A DNA stretch of 64,000 nt from Pogona vitticeps. Taxonomy: Eukaryota; Chordata; Lepidosauria; Squamata; Agamidae. Shown piece by piece: positions 1 through 12,121 of the stretch (positions are counted from its first letter, which is position 1; every line of letters starts with the position of its first letter). The position numbers were made by a program, and so were the translations under genes. The stretch is from contig NC_135784.1 in the NCBI RefSeq assembly GCF_051106095.1, forward strand, positions 152,245,428 through 152,309,427, given 5' to 3'. The notes beneath the pieces are model-generated. The model searched no databases, had not been told where the DNA came from, and worked only from the letters and a program-made list of their open reading frames with translations.

Positions 1-737
1 CTGCTGATACTCTCTCTCAACCTTCTTATGTTCCTGCAAAAGTATGTAAAGAGATAATTCCATCTGCAAGATATTTGTGTTTTGTCACTCTTCACAAGGT
101 CAGCAGTTTGTAGAGAGTCTGGGTCAAAGTTTGGGGAGTTTGGGAGCGCAGATAGCAGGCACATTCCCACTACCTTCCCCTTTGTGGGTTCATATATTTA
201 TGCATGCCATTTCTGTAGCAGTGAGATGGGCAGGGATGGGCAAGGTTCCCTAAATGATGTTGTGCTGTGAACTGGCATTCTTTTGTCTGTCTCATAAAGA
301 AACAGGGATGTGTTGTCAGGCATTTGGTTAATATGAAGTGTCGCAAGTGCTTTAAAGGAATTGAACATGCCTCCAATCTGGAACCTTTTCAACAGGCCAG
401 ACCATGCTCTCCTTTCTCCCATCATGCTTTATCATTATTCATGTGCCGTTAAAGCTGCCAAATAAATAACATGACCATCAATTGCCTCTCCTGCAAGGCA
501 CAATTTTTAAAAAAAACACCCCAGATTACTTCATTCTGTTATATAGGTACTGTATATTTATTACATGCACATGGATACAGAGCTCTCAGACATACATTTA
601 ATAGGGCCTTTGTGTTGGTGATGGCCATCAGCCTGCTTCGTAATGTTCACTTTGGCCAAATTTGGAAACCCCTTTCTCTTTGTCGTTATTATGATACCCA
701 CTGCATTGTTTTCTTTTGGTAACTCATCTGTCAGACA
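1..737. other. Non-coding sequence, no feature recognised
   Basis: Mixed-composition DNA with only short chance open frames. I see no repeat, RNA gene or splice-flanked exon here. Confidence 0.5.
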
Positions 738-739
738 TA

Positions 740-1011
740 CAGTGGACCCTCTACTTAAGGAATTAATCCATATTGGAATGGTGGCTGCAAGTCGAAAAGT
801 CTGTAAGTCGAATCTCCATTGACCTACAATGCACTGAAAACCGATTAATCCCATAATCAGTGGTTTTTATTCTATTTTTATTCCATTTTGGTTTTTTTCT
901 GGTCTGTAAGTCGATTCTCTGGCTGCAAGTCGAATCTAAATTTTGCAGCCAGAGAAGTCTGTAACTCGAAAAGTCTGTAAGTCGAGCCGTCTGTAAGTCG
1001 AGGGTCCACTG
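740..1011 (+). mobile_element. Tigger/pogo-type MITE with TA target duplication
   Basis: The element begins CAGTGGACCCTC and ends with its exact inverse GAGGGTCCACTG, flanked on both sides by TA (738-739 and 1012-1013), the hallmark of Tc1/mariner-superfamily insertion. The interior repeats a motif of the type CTGTAAGTCGAA several times near both ends and has no coding capacity. CAGT...CCCTC ends are typical of Tigger-derived non-autonomous elements; that family name is recall, the termini are seen. Confidence 0.8.
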
Positions 1012-1235
1012 TACTTGGACTTGTTTCAAAGGGATGGATGCTTTTTCTTTGTTTTTCTGTTGAGTTTTGCCCCTCATAGGGAGGTGGACATTTTTGTCCA
1101 TTCCTCTTTATTGCACACATATTTTAAGGGTCTGGGAGAGAAATGTGAGACCTGGGATTTTATTGGCAGGATGGGGTGAACGTTATATAGCATCTCTTGT
1201 CTCCTGGCTGTCAGTAACCTTTCCAAAAAGGGCTG

Positions 1236-1626
1236 CCTAAAGTCCGGTTTAACCCACAGCGCCACCACATCAGGGATGTGGTGGCGATGTGGGTTAAACC
1301 GCAGAAGCCTTTGTGCTGCAAGGTCAGAAGACCAGCCGTCGTAAGATCGAATCCACACAATGGAATAAGTTCCTGTCACTTGTCCCAGCTCCTGCCAAAC
1401 TAGCAGTCCGAAAGCATGCAAATGCAAGTAGATATATAGGTACAGTACTGTACCACCACGGTGGGAAGGTAACGGCATTCCGTGTTTAGTCGTGCTGGCC
1501 ACGTGACCACAGAAACTGGTCCAAATGCTGGCTCTACAGCTTGGAGGTGGAGATGAGCACCGCCCCCTAGAGTCAGACACGACTGGACTAAATGTCAAGG
1601 CAAACCTTTACCTTTACCTAAAGTCC
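1236..1626 (+). mobile_element. Sauria-type SINE with inverted head, inside a 10-bp TSD
   Basis: A full tRNA-derived SINE runs from about 1275 to 1616, with a head containing GTGGCG...GGTTAAACC, a B-box-like GATCGAATCC, the tail block AGAGTCAGACACGACTGGAC and an ACCTTT repeat end. It is bounded by the direct repeat CCTAAAGTCC (1236-1245 and 1617-1626). Between the left duplication and the SINE sits a second, inverted copy of about the first 27 bases of the head. Because this lies inside the duplication it arrived in the same insertion event. The tail matches the 3' end of BovB, as known for Sauria SINEs. Confidence 0.85.
1245..1301. repeat. 27-bp inverted repeat made of two SINE heads
   Basis: Left arm 1245-1271 and right arm 1275-1301 are inverse copies with one mismatch and a 3-base spacer. 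The transcript would fold into a strong hairpin at the 5' end of the SINE. Confidence 0.9.
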
Positions 1627-2689
1627 TGTGCCCCTACGTCCAAGTTCCATATGGCCTGAGTTAAAAATTGCTTTTCTAGTGTGTGTCCTGCCTTAATCTC
1701 ATTTTTTTTAAAAAAGGGGGGGGGTTGTGTGGAATTAGAAGCAGCTTAATGAGGGAGTGTCTCAAGAGGAGCCTACCAGCCAGGTATTATTGTGGACAGA
1801 GTCTTTTCCTCTGGCTCTTGCACACACTTTCTTCCTCTCACATTTGGCTGGGATTATCCACTGTCAGCCTGACAGATGGGGTGATGCTCAGCTGCTTGCG
1901 ACATACAAATGGATACATATTAATTTTTTAGTTGCTGGACGGATGCCGAAACGGCACAGATGGGAAATGGCCTATTGGTCACTCGGATGCCCAGCTGCTC
2001 TGCCCCCTTGATATATGAGTGGATGGAGAGTGGACATTAGAGAGCCACAGGGCTTGTGGATGTGAACAGCCAAGCAAAAGGGGGCGGCGGGGGGGGGGGG
2101 GGAGAAAAAGGATGAACAGAGAAAGAGAGTTGAAACCTGATTCCAGGCAGTGGCTTTTGCGGAGGGTGGAGGCAGAATAGGGGCGCCACAAAAGTTAGCT
2201 TCAATCCTTTTAACATATGTACATTGACCCTGCTTTGATTGCAAAACCATCCTTTCCTTTTGTCAACAAGAGTCACGAGCATGCGCATTGTGTGTAGTAC
2301 CATTAGGCAAAAGTAGGTACACTGTTTTTCTCTTCTGTCCCCAGCAGCACAAATCTTTGGGGTTCTTGTTTTTTTAAATACTGTATTGCTTTTCTATCCA
2401 TCCTTCAGTTGGTGGTGAGGAGAGATGTTTCTGTTTTTTTTGGTGCACATCCAGTGAATGATGTTGTAACTTTAAGGGTATGTCTACATGACAGCTGCCT
2501 GTGCTCCTGGTTGGACACTGTGGTGCACATCTGGAAATGCAGGAAACTGCCTTGGACATGGCAAGTATTTTTTTAAACCTGGGACACTGCTATAAATAAT
2601 GCAGGAAAATGACTTTGCAGGCTCCACTACCACTGTTTCTGACATCTGTGATTATAAAAAGAGAACTAACATGGGCTAAAGAGAGCCTG
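1627..2689. other. Non-coding, homopolymer runs only
   Basis: Contains an A-then-G run near 1711-1725 and a G run at 2089-2101. No gene, RNA or mobile-element structure could be supported. Confidence 0.45.
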
Positions 2690-2872
2690 TCTGGTTTAAT
2701 GCATAGAGTGACAGACTAGGATTCAGGAAACATGGGTTCAAATTCCTGTAGACCATGGAAACTCATTAAGGGATAGCAGTGATAAAACCAGTAATTGAAT
2801 ATCTCACATACTTTGAAAACCCTGTTAGGGTTACCATAAATCAGATGCAGCTTGACTACACATAATAACAAT
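2690..2872 (+). mobile_element. tRNA-derived SINE, old copy
   Basis: The head has a degenerate A box followed by a B-box-like GGGTTCAAATTCC near 2732-2744. The body carries CCATGGAAACTCA, and the tail reads CCATAAATCAGATGCAGCTTGAC followed by ACA/ATAAC repeats. The tail resembles the 3' end of the RTE-like LINE fragments elsewhere in this window, which suggests that LINE mobilised it. Confidence 0.6.
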
Positions 2873-2961
2873 AACGGTGTGTATACAAGCAGCTACATTG
2901 CTTTGAATGTGTCCAGTTGCCTCCAAATCAGCACTGTATTATATGTCAAGATTATCTAGTG

Positions 2962-3096
2962 CAGGAGTTGGCAACAGTAGCTATCCAGATGTTTTTCAGC
3001 TGCATTTCCCATAGTCCCTTACTATCAGCTATACTGTATAGGGCTGCTGGGAGTTGTAGGACCAAAAGCACCTGAAGGCCATAGTTACCCATCCTG
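2962..3096. mobile_element. hAT-type MITE, degenerate
   Basis: Starts CAGGAGTTGGCAAC and ends with an approximate inverse closing in CATCCTG. The flanking 8-mers ATCTAGTG (2954-2961) and ATCTAATA (3097-3104) agree at 6 of 8 positions. The interior pairs CCAGATGTTTTTCAGC-like and GGGAGTTGTAGGACC-like halves, the common layout of reptilian hAT foldback elements. Confidence 0.6.
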
Positions 3097-3232
3097 ATCT
3101 AATAAAACCATTTGCAAATGAATAACATTCCTTATGTCTATATGCTGTTATCACATCAGTCTAAAATCACTCTTGTGCTGGTTTGCCTTCTTGGCCTTAG
3201 TTTAGCTATGGAAAAGATACCAGAGTGGAGAA

Positions 3233-3238
3233 ATCATC

Positions 3239-3289
<51 letters not shown>

Positions 3290-3515
3290 GTGGTGCCATC
3301 AAGTCATTTCTTTTCAGGGGTTTCTAGGTAGAGAGTACTCAGAAGTGGTTGACTATTCCTTTCTTCTGGGGGCATCCTGTAACTGTGCAGCTTGACCCCA
3401 AGGCCACCCAGGCTGGTGCTGATCCCTGGAGGCACAGTGGGGAATGTAACTCTCAAGCCTCTCTCTCTGTTGCCAGATACCTTAAACCACTGAGCTATCC
3501 AGCCAGCTAGCTTGC
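3233..3515 (-). mobile_element. tRNA-derived SINE with (TCA)n tail, minus strand
   Basis: Read on the minus strand, a tRNA-like head (inverse of AACCACTGAGCTATCCAGCC at about 3486-3505) is followed by a body and the tail TGACTTGATGGCACCACATG, then a pure GAT/ATC trinucleotide array (3233-3289). The array is the 3' tail of the SINE expanded into a microsatellite. Copies of the same family lie at 26897, 29175 and 60676. Confidence 0.7.
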
Positions 3516-4642
3516 TGGAAACTGACCTCTATTAGTTTTCTGAACTCTCATTAGGAAATGTTTAAGTCAGTTTTTAGAATAAGACTTGCCCCAAACCCAC
3601 AAGACTAGAACGTTTTTCTCCTACTCTGACTTCAGGGGGATGATCATTGTTGTGGGGACTACAGAATTTCCTAGAGAAAAACACCTGGACTATGATCGGT
3701 GTACCCATGACTGTACATCACATTTACTCTACTTTCCAAATAAGTAATTTTTCTGTGTTGTCAACAAACTAAGCAGAAGTACTTACCGAGTTGGTAAGAA
3801 TCAGCCCAGGGGCCAAGGCAGTCAATGAAAGTAGCTAGGTATCCTTCTGTACAGAGTACAGTACTGTATTTGAAGGTATCATCTGTTTTAAATTTGTGTT
3901 TGAACTATTCAGATCCTGGCTACAGTATATAAAAAGAACCATAACAAGCAAGAGGGGGCTTGAAGCTGCCAATCATCTTCCTAGGTAACATCTGGAAGAT
4001 GGTACTCAAGAGCCAGATGAAGCAAGCTCAACCAGACAGCCGGTTTTAGTCCTCCCCTTATGAGGCAGTGTATTGTGTTTCTATTTGAAACTGGCATCCC
4101 TACATATTTCAATTCTACAAGACAGCCTGATATTGTAGATCTTGAGCAAATAGCTCAGTGTCGTAAAAGGAAAACTCAGAGCAGAGGGCAAAGTAGCTGC
4201 TTTCCCCACCTCGCCAGGCAGGGTCGCTGTCCCTTCTCTGATTGTATTGCAAACAAAAATTAACCAGAGAAGCATTTCCAGAATGTTGCAGTATGATAAA
4301 GCTGCTCATGCTGAAAGACTCTTTGTGATACAGGTATTGAAAGTTAGGAGGATCCTGCTGCGAGAAAGTAACTGGCAACTGAGTAGAGGAAAATTCTTTG
4401 TCTCAGAATTCTAGAACCCAGCATCACTTGGGGCTGTACTTTGGCAGTAGGTTTTGCATAGTCCGAAGGACACAGCATTTTGTGCAACACATTAATTTCA
4501 AATGGAATTAATTGCCACAATCTGACGTGAAGTTATTGCAATATGTCTTGGGCAGTTAGGCAAGATGGATGTCATTTGTGCTGTGTACATGCAGAACTTG
4601 ATAGTGGGCACAGGACTGAGCATCTGAAGAACCATGTTATTG
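3516..4642. other. Non-coding, no feature recognised
   Basis: Unique-looking sequence of average composition. No exon, RNA gene or repeat could be supported. Confidence 0.4.
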
Positions 4643-4650
4643 TATTAAAC

Positions 4651-5006
4651 CGGGGATGGATGACTTATGGCACTTCAGAGATTGCTGGACCACAACTCCT
4701 CTCATTTCTTACTATTGGCCAAAATCCAGTGGTCTAGCAAGGGGCCCATTGACTAAATAGTGATTTGGTGTGTCCCCTCCGCCGTAAGTCATTGATTTAA
4801 ATGGGCCTTCTCTGACTGTGATTTAATATGCTAAAATAAGTCACAGTTAGAGTGGGTCCGTTTGAATCCATGGAGCTTATGGAGGAGGGGACTCATCAAA
4901 TCCCCATTGATTCATTTGGTGCAATTTAGTACGCTAAGCAACAGGATTTTTGCTATAGAAGTTGTATTCCAGCAATGTTTGGAGGGCTACATATTGCCCA
5001 TTCCTG
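4651..5006. mobile_element. hAT-type MITE split by a nested element
   Basis: The left half (4651-4727) carries GGACCACAACTCC; the right half (4958-5006) carries AGTTGTATTCCAGC and ends CATTCCTG. Flanking 8-mers TATTAAAC (4643-4650) and TTTTAAAC (5007-5014) match at 7 of 8. The centre is occupied by an unrelated repeat. Confidence 0.6.
4728..4957. mobile_element. Non-autonomous DNA repeat 'family X', nested in a hAT MITE
   Basis: Begins AAATCC and ends GGATTT, with internal blocks AAAATAAGTCACAGTTAGAG and GTTTGAATCCATGGA. The same blocks in the same order occur at 41838-42126 and partly at 10594-10678. The family name is unknown to me. The short inverted termini suggest a MITE. Confidence 0.5.
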
Positions 5007-5014
5007 TTTTAAAC

Positions 5015-6929
5015 CAATGCTTTTAACCATTAAGGCTATAAAGAGAAGGACACAGTTGGCCAGAGGCTGGCAAAAGTCTAAATCCAGAGCTGTATGTCTC
5101 TCTCTCTCTCTGTGCTTACATGTGTAGATGGGAAGAGTTGTAGAATTTCAATAGATCTGGTATGTGATATTTTTCATGGGTGCCAGAAATAGAATGACCT
5201 ATGTAAAATTAGCATAAGTGTATATTTCTTCAGTTTGCATAATTAATAGAGGCCATAGGTTATATCTCTTGATATAAACCTTTGGGTTTCCCCCCTTATT
5301 ACTGTTTCTTGCATTGTCTTTTAGCATTAAGCACTTTAGTGGCTCTTGCCTAAATATTTTGTGTGAAGGACCACCACGTTCAGGGAGTCCCTCTCTAACC
5401 ATGCATCCTCACTGGCTTGTTGATCCTGGAGTGAGTGAGCCCAGGAAAGTGATAATGGCTTGCGAACCTACCTGTTTCTGATACTTCTGAACACTCTGAT
5501 CTGACCCGACTCCCTGCTTTGAGGGAATTTTAAAAAAATACGCCAAATTAAGCACTTAAGACTCTCACACCAACCCTTCAAGGTAGAACAGCTGTCATAC
5601 CCACAGAAATCACCAATTCCCAGTAGGTGGTCTAGACAAGTCCTGGTTTTAAGCATCACAAATCCTCTTAGCCAAAAATCCTGACAATTTGGTAGAGAAT
5701 GTTTTTAATATTTTGTTAGAGGTAGTGAAAAAGCAAAAAAAGCAAACATTTCAAAAGGTTTCAAAATGGCATCAAAAGTACTGTATTTTGGAGCAAACAG
5801 TCAATTAGAATCTAAGGCAAAAGCAATGCAGAGCAAATACAAAAGAAAATAAGAAAGCTAAGTGAACTACATAGTACTTACACACTAGCATAGTTTCAGA
5901 GCATGCATAGTGCATCACTCACAGCATGTCCTAACAGGACAGCAACTGAGCATATAATCTCCTAAGAGATAACTAAACCAACTAAAATAACTTCTGGGTT
6001 TCTTTTTATATCCTGTTCATACCCTCCTGGACCTTTTGAGGCTTCAAGTTCCCTCAAATGTTCATGAAGAAAAGAGCAGTTACTATCCTGCCCCTTCTCA
6101 TACAACTGAAGCCATTTACCAGTTAGCACAATACCAGGGAACAAGCCAACTTGGCCTTGAAGTCTTTGTGCAAAAGATAAACTACAGGTGGCGCTTCCAT
6201 CCCTCAGTGGGCAAAATTTGTTGTCTTTCTCCCAGCCAGCTTTTCAGGCACTGGGAAAAGCCTGAATTTTTCAGAGAACTTCACAACTCATGTTCCCCCT
6301 CCCACCGTTTCTCACTTTCTTCACACGTCATTTCTGGAAAGGAGAACAGAATGAATCTATGGAAGTTGGGTCTACAGCTCTGGAATATTTGGTTGGTGGT
6401 GATGGTAGGTGTTCTTGCATTTATCCTGAAGTATAATATATGAAAGGAACTCTGTATCATAATGTGTACCACAGTGGTTCTGAAACATTTTGCCATCATC
6501 CCCCCTCTTTTTAATTTTTGAGAAATATGCACCTCTCCACCATCATCTAATCCCCTTTTAACAGAAAAATCTAATGTGCTGGTTCAGATTAAAAATAAAC
6601 ACAGAAACATCATAAAAATAGTTTTAAATTAAAAATAAGCACAGTCCTAAATTCTGGTGAATAATACCTGTCACAAAAATCTGTTGAAGCTAATTGATTT
6701 TCTCTCTCTCTTCCTTTATATGGAGACCTTAGTCTCTGGAATTTCTTGATGCTTCCCGAAGGAGGCATTGGGAAGCAATGATGTAGCAGAATTTCTATGC
6801 ACTGATGATGTACCCTTCCAGTAAAAGAATAAATGAATTCTTCTTGCCCACAAAAGGCATAGAAATGGTTTGTTTTTCACACGGTGTAGGTACAGTAGAT
6901 GCTGACCCTATAGTGAAGTAGCTGCTTTG
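5015..6929. other. Non-coding, no feature recognised
   Basis: AT-leaning unique sequence with a short CT run at 5096-5111. A 135-codon plus-strand frame at 6036-6443 has no recognisable domain and no splice or promoter context. I do not treat it as a gene. Confidence 0.4.
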
Positions 6930-7095
6930 TTAAGTTCTGAGGATATATTTGATTCAAATCATGTTTTAATTTTTTCATTTGGATTTTTTAACAATTTAAA
7001 TTTTTTTAAAAATCAATTTTTAAAAAATTTAATCCCGATTTAAATTTAAATCAATTTATTTTTTTTAATCATTGATTTTTATTCATCCTGATAAG
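6930..7095. repeat. AT-rich block built on ATTTAAAT motifs
   Basis: About 165 bases of A/T-rich DNA with repeated near-palindromes such as GATTTAAATTTAAATC and ATTTTTTAAAAAT in both orientations. It ends in a GATTTTTATTCATCCTG edge. It looks like a degraded interspersed repeat rather than a simple microsatellite. Confidence 0.45.
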
Positions 7096-9043
7096 TTCAC
7101 CAGCCAGTGGATCCATTTTTGAAAATACATCTAACTTAAATGCAAGGAAACTCTGTTAGCTGTAAATAAGTGCTGTTGCTTATGCAAAGTCATGTACAGT
7201 CAAGTAACACTGAGCCAAGGGAGAGTATGATGAGCTCGCTGGAATATATTGGCAAAATTTCTCTTAATAACCAGGTTTCACCCTTCTGTGTCATCAGCAA
7301 AGTATATGCAAGTGTATAAATTATGTGTCCTTTGTGGATAGTCATCTGCGAGTGGTTAGGCAACAATGAAAATAGGCCAAGGCACCCAGTGTGTTTTGGA
7401 GGAAGAATGAGCAAAACGAGCACATTATGGAGATGTGTAGGTCCATTTATCTGTGTGGCTACATGCACTGGGAGCTTGTGAAAGTAGTTGTAGACAAGAG
7501 TATTGGACTCAGATGTTGAAAGACCTGGCTTTGCAGGCAAGAACCAAGACTGATTTATACCTGGGAGTAGCTAGCCAGTGAATACAGCCACTTAATGTAG
7601 ATAAAGATTATATCATACCTGGGCACTGAGAAGACAGAAAGAGCAGATATAGACTTATGGAATAGACTTTGGTTAATCAGAACTGAGCCCAGATTTGTTT
7701 CAGGCCAAATTCCACCCCCAACTGTTGCTCCTAGTATTCTCCATGTTTAAACTATGTAAGGTAGAGAGACCCTTGTTGTTGTTGTTAATAGCTGTTAAGC
7801 AGTTGGGTAGAAAAAAAAATCTAGCCCCTTTGCAGATCTACTGCAGATTGGCCTGAGTGTGTGCCTGTCATCTGTGAGCGTATAGCTGGAATATACTGCT
7901 ATGCCTGTGAATTATAGTATAGATGATTGAATGTCAGTCTGGCAAGATCTGCCCCTTTCTTCCCCTGCAGGACTCTGCAAGCCATCAGCTGGAATTGTGC
8001 TAAAGAATTCTTAGCATAAGAATGGTGATCTGAGCACAGGAACAAAATAGAGTTTATAGTCCTTCCTTGTAAAAAGTCATTCATGGTTACCCTAAATGTT
8101 TTGAATTTCATCACTGTCATTTTGGTTTGTCTCTCTGTGTGTGTTGCTGCTGCTGCTAAATAAGTAGGAATCTGAAATCCTTGCTGATCTACAGGAGGTA
8201 ACCCAGAGATATATGAATACATCTCTGGCCACAGTTGACTTACAGAATGTGGGGTTATTTGCAGAACGAGTTTTGCATAGATGCAGCTTGGGCTGGCTGT
8301 TGCTATTGCAGCTTGTTCACAGCAGGTTTTTGTCTAATGGCTGCATCTGAAATATTTATTTTATTTTCATTTGTTTTGGTATTTTTTATGAAGAAAACAA
8401 CAGAGAGAAGTTGTCAAGGCAGCCTTGATTTGGGGAGCAGCAGGGGTGTGGGTTTGGGGGTGAAGGCACTACTTTAAAACACTGAACAGTTGGAAACCCT
8501 CTGCTGCAAGTCTTAGCCAAAAGAGCTTTTTTCTCTCTCCCCCCCCACAAAAACCCAGTTCATAGTTGCTCCTGAATAGATTAACCAGATTTCCATAATT
8601 AGAGTGTGAGGGGACAATGGGATTCTCTCCTGACTAGCCCCCCCTTTCCTTTTGTCTTGTGCTTTAGATAATGGGCAAGCCAAGAGGGTGGGAAACTGAC
8701 ATGCCATTTGGTCACTGGACAGTAATTTTCTCACACTGCCAAGGGAGAGCATGGAAACATCTGCCTTCTCCGGGAGCAGCCCTTATTCACGTTCCATTTC
8801 AAATGCTTGACAACTTCTCTCTTCTCCCTCCAGGCCCCCTCCGTCTCCCCCTCAACATGTTCTTGTTTTATTTATCTTTTAAATTATTTTAAAGGCGTGA
8901 AATCCAGTAGAGTTTTGTTGTGCTTTGCATCTAGTCTCCCTCCAGCACCACCCTAACTGTGCATTTGGGAATCCTTTTCCTTTTCCTATAAAATACAACT
9001 GCCCCACTCATGGTCAGTTTCCCTTCCTTATTAAACCCCACAA
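7096..9043. other. Non-coding, no feature recognised
   Basis: Unique-looking sequence. Short open frames lack domains, initiation context and splice signals. Confidence 0.4.
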
Positions 9044-9047
9044 TCTC

Positions 9048-9091
<44 letters not shown>

Positions 9092-9117
9092 GTAAACACA
9101 CACGCACACGCACACAC
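9044..9117. repeat. (CT)n followed by CA-rich microsatellite
   Basis: An imperfect CT array (9044-9088, one interruption by G) followed after a short spacer by ACACACACGCACACGCACACACA at about 9096-9117. Confidence 0.9.
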
Positions 9118-9447
9118 AGAGTCTTATTGACCTTCCAGCAAAGGTCTTTAGCAGTAAACAGAAAATCAATTCAAAAATATGCATTTCGTTAAAGCATAAC
9201 TTTTAGAAGAATAGCTCATTTTTCCTTTGGAAGCTACAAATGATAATCTACCATCTCTCTTGGGATGCTGTTCCAGTAGTTGATTACTCTTACTGTTAAA
9301 ACATTGGGGCACATATTCCTCCTTTATTTCTTTGTTATCAATACTTCACCACTGAAATATTGCCCTATTTATTTCATTAAAAAAGTCTTCTAAAATATAT
9401 TAATTCCTTCTTTTGGATAAAAGTACAATAGCCCCATATATGATTGT

Positions 9448-9690
9448 ATGTAGAGTAAATCTCAATATTCAGTGGAGTTTGCTCCCACATGAATGTATAT
9501 AAAGGAAAGCTTCAATCTTTACTGCCTGTGGAAACACTTGCACATCATAAGGTAATTAACTTTAAGCAAATAAAAAATCCAATACCTGTACAAAGAAAAC
9601 AGCTTTCTAAGGCAGAGGTGTCAACATGCAGCCCCCAGGGGCCAACATTTAACTATGCAGTATCTTTATGGCCTCCTGTATCCCCAAATC
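9448..9690. mobile_element. Two small DNA-repeat remnants
   Basis: 9448-9500 resembles the repeat at 26225 and 38112 (block TATTCAGTGGAGTTTGCTCC). 9613-9690 starts CAGAGGTGTCAACATGCAGC, like the end of a hAT-Charlie element, but the partner terminus is missing. Confidence 0.35.
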
Positions 9691-10984
9691 CCTCCCTTTA
9701 TTTTTATTTTTTAAAAGGTAGCTCAGAACTCCCCTTGTGGTCCTTTATATTGTCCTGGGGCAATTGCGCCATCTTTTGAGAATTCTCACACACACCTACC
9801 CTCCAAGTCTTAATAATAATAAAAAAGACTAAATATCCTTTGTGTGTGTTCGTGCACGTGCGCGTGTGTGCATGTGTGTGAAAATAAAATGTAGATTGCA
9901 GTCGTGGGAATGGGTACAGCTTTCCAAAGTTGAGGGACAGGATGTGTGCTTTCCCCAGCCTTCTGGAGATTGTCCTCACTTTCTCTAAGAAATGGGGAAC
10001 TAATAAGATTTCAGATGATGTTGGACTCCAAATCCTACCAGCCCAAATCAGCCTTTACCAGTAGTCAAGGATTATGGAAGTTGTCGTCCATCATACACAA
10101 CCCTACAGATCCCTCTGCTGTATGTTTATGTAGCAGCTTCAGTGGGTTTTAGCATCAAATAATTATACAGGGCAAAGTGTGCATGGCCATGCTTCAGGCT
10201 GTAATTGTTGAGAGTACAGTATAATTTCTATCTCAATGTTGTTACTTTATTTCATTTTCTTAAAATCAGTTATGTGATAGAGCTTGCTTAGCAAAACTAA
10301 AGCCTTTCACTCCAATCTAAATAAAATTCGTTATATCTCAGGTCCTGTTGAAACCAGCATAGAACAATTTAGGTGCATCTTAGTCATAAAAGGATGACTT
10401 AACTTTAGCAGCTTTAGGGTCTTTCTGTTCTGTAAATTAGATGTTCCTGCATTGAAAAACATGAAGATACTTGCAGTTGCAAATATATGTAACATTCTTT
10501 GGAAAACATCCACTTGTGAATTTCCCATTTTAACATTAGCCTGGTTAGTAATATGGGAAAGATTAGAAATCCTGTTGTTTACCATAGCAAGTTTCCCTAG
10601 AGTAGGCCTATTGAGTCAATGGGATTTGATGATTCATGTCCTCTGTAAATTCCATTAATTCAAAGGGCCAACTCTAGTTGAAGCCTCTGAACCTTATTTT
10701 CTAAATAAGAGATCTCCCAATCCTGTCACCGTTCAGCGGTTTCTGTAGTCACAAAACTCTCGATTTCTGTAGGCAAAAAGCCCTGCATGAAGGAGAAGCA
10801 TCATAGCAACAGCCAATCGATGTTGTAAAACCCTGTTTTGGATTGACACAATCTCAGATTGGAGCCAGGCCTGTATATCCATTGTAACAATGACTTCCAG
10901 ATGTATTTGACTACAACTCCCATCACCTTCTTAATGCCAGGTTGGGGATGTACGCATATAGCATAGGTTATATGTGGTGCTGGA
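9691..10984. other. Non-coding with scattered repeat fragments
   Basis: 10010-10110 carries two GGACTCCAA...GTTGTCGTCC-like halves of an eroded hAT MITE. 10594-10678 matches part of family X (AGTAGGCCTATTGAGTCAATGG). 10888-10935 has another ACTACAACTCCCATCA half. The rest is unassigned. Confidence 0.4.
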
Positions 10985-11325
10985 GGAGAGATTTGTGGAT
11001 ACTCTGGACTGCCAGAGTATGAAAATGAACAAGTGGGTCCTAGATCAGATCAAGCCTGAAATATCTCTGAAGTTGACAGCTGAGGCTGGCCTACTTTGAG
11101 CCCATCATGAGAAGGCAGGATTCACTGGAAAAGAATGTTGGTAAAAATTGAAGGCAGAAGGAAAAGAAGACCAAACACAAGATGAATTAACTCCCTAAAG
11201 AAAGCCGCAGGCTTGAGTTTAAAGAGCTGAGCCCTCAGTCCTCATTTTGGAGATTGCTCATTCACAGTGTTGCCATGAGTTGGAGGCTACTTGATGGCAT
11301 ATACAACAATACAGCAGCAGCATGT
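10985..11325 (+). mobile_element. RTE/BovB-like LINE 3' fragment (old subfamily)
   Basis: Decayed reading frames echo the RTE C-terminus (FGHIMRRQDSLEK-like and RRKRRPNTR-like strings), and the 3' end reads GTTGCCATGAGTTGGAGGC followed by TACTTGATGGCAT. Two further copies lie at 27215 and 59193, and one at 12122. The 3' end is shared with the GACTTGATGGCAC-tailed SINEs in this window. Confidence 0.6.
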
Positions 11326-12121
11326 GCTAAGAGTTTTGAAATGTCTGTATGATATATCTTGCTAAAAGATTGTTCACTTACTAACTCAGTTATAATTTTT
11401 CTCCTTATTGCAAAGACGAAGTCCCTTTTCTTCTAGATATTTAAAGTAGTCTCTTTAGTCTGTTCTTAAAAAGAAATAATGGGGAAAAATCAGGGAAATT
11501 AGGTGTAAAATTTAGTTCTCAATTGCTTTGAATGTGCAGCGTGCATGACTTGCTTTTCTGCTAAATGCAAGCCAAGGATTTCTTGTCCGGTTGAGTGAAT
11601 AGTACTGTTAGGCAGATTAGTTAATCTACCTCTTGCTTCATGCTCAGGTCAGGCATTTTTCTCTGACAGATTCGATGGGTGTCAACCCATTTCGAGAACC
11701 AATGTTTCCAGTTCATTTTCCCCAGTACTTCATCTATTGCTGCCATATTTAATTTTTTAAGATAATTTTAAAAAGGTATTTGCATTCTGTAGAAGAGAGA
11801 CAAAGCATCGTATTTCATGCTCCAGTTCCATTCTGAATGGTTAATGGTGGAGAGTGACAATTGCAGGATAGAATAAAACTGTAAAAGGTCAGCCAATTGT
11901 GGTAATAAACACCTACAACTCAAAAACATAGGTAAGCCATTTGGGTTTAAACTGGTTTAACTGACCACAGGGTACCAGGGAATCTGTAACTGTGTGAGTT
12001 AGGGTTAAAGATGCTCAGGCAAAATTCCCAGCAGCTGTGAACATGTATTATTAAATCTTTGCCCCTATTTTTTATTCTCCATAATACAAATGTATGTCAA
12101 TAAATGCAAAGGCCTTTAAAA
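11326..12121. other. Non-coding, no feature recognised
   Basis: AT-rich unique sequence with no supported gene or element. Confidence 0.4.

Noticed and set aside
6036-6443. Plus-strand 135-codon open frame
   Set aside because: No domain, no good initiation context, AT-rich intergenic setting.
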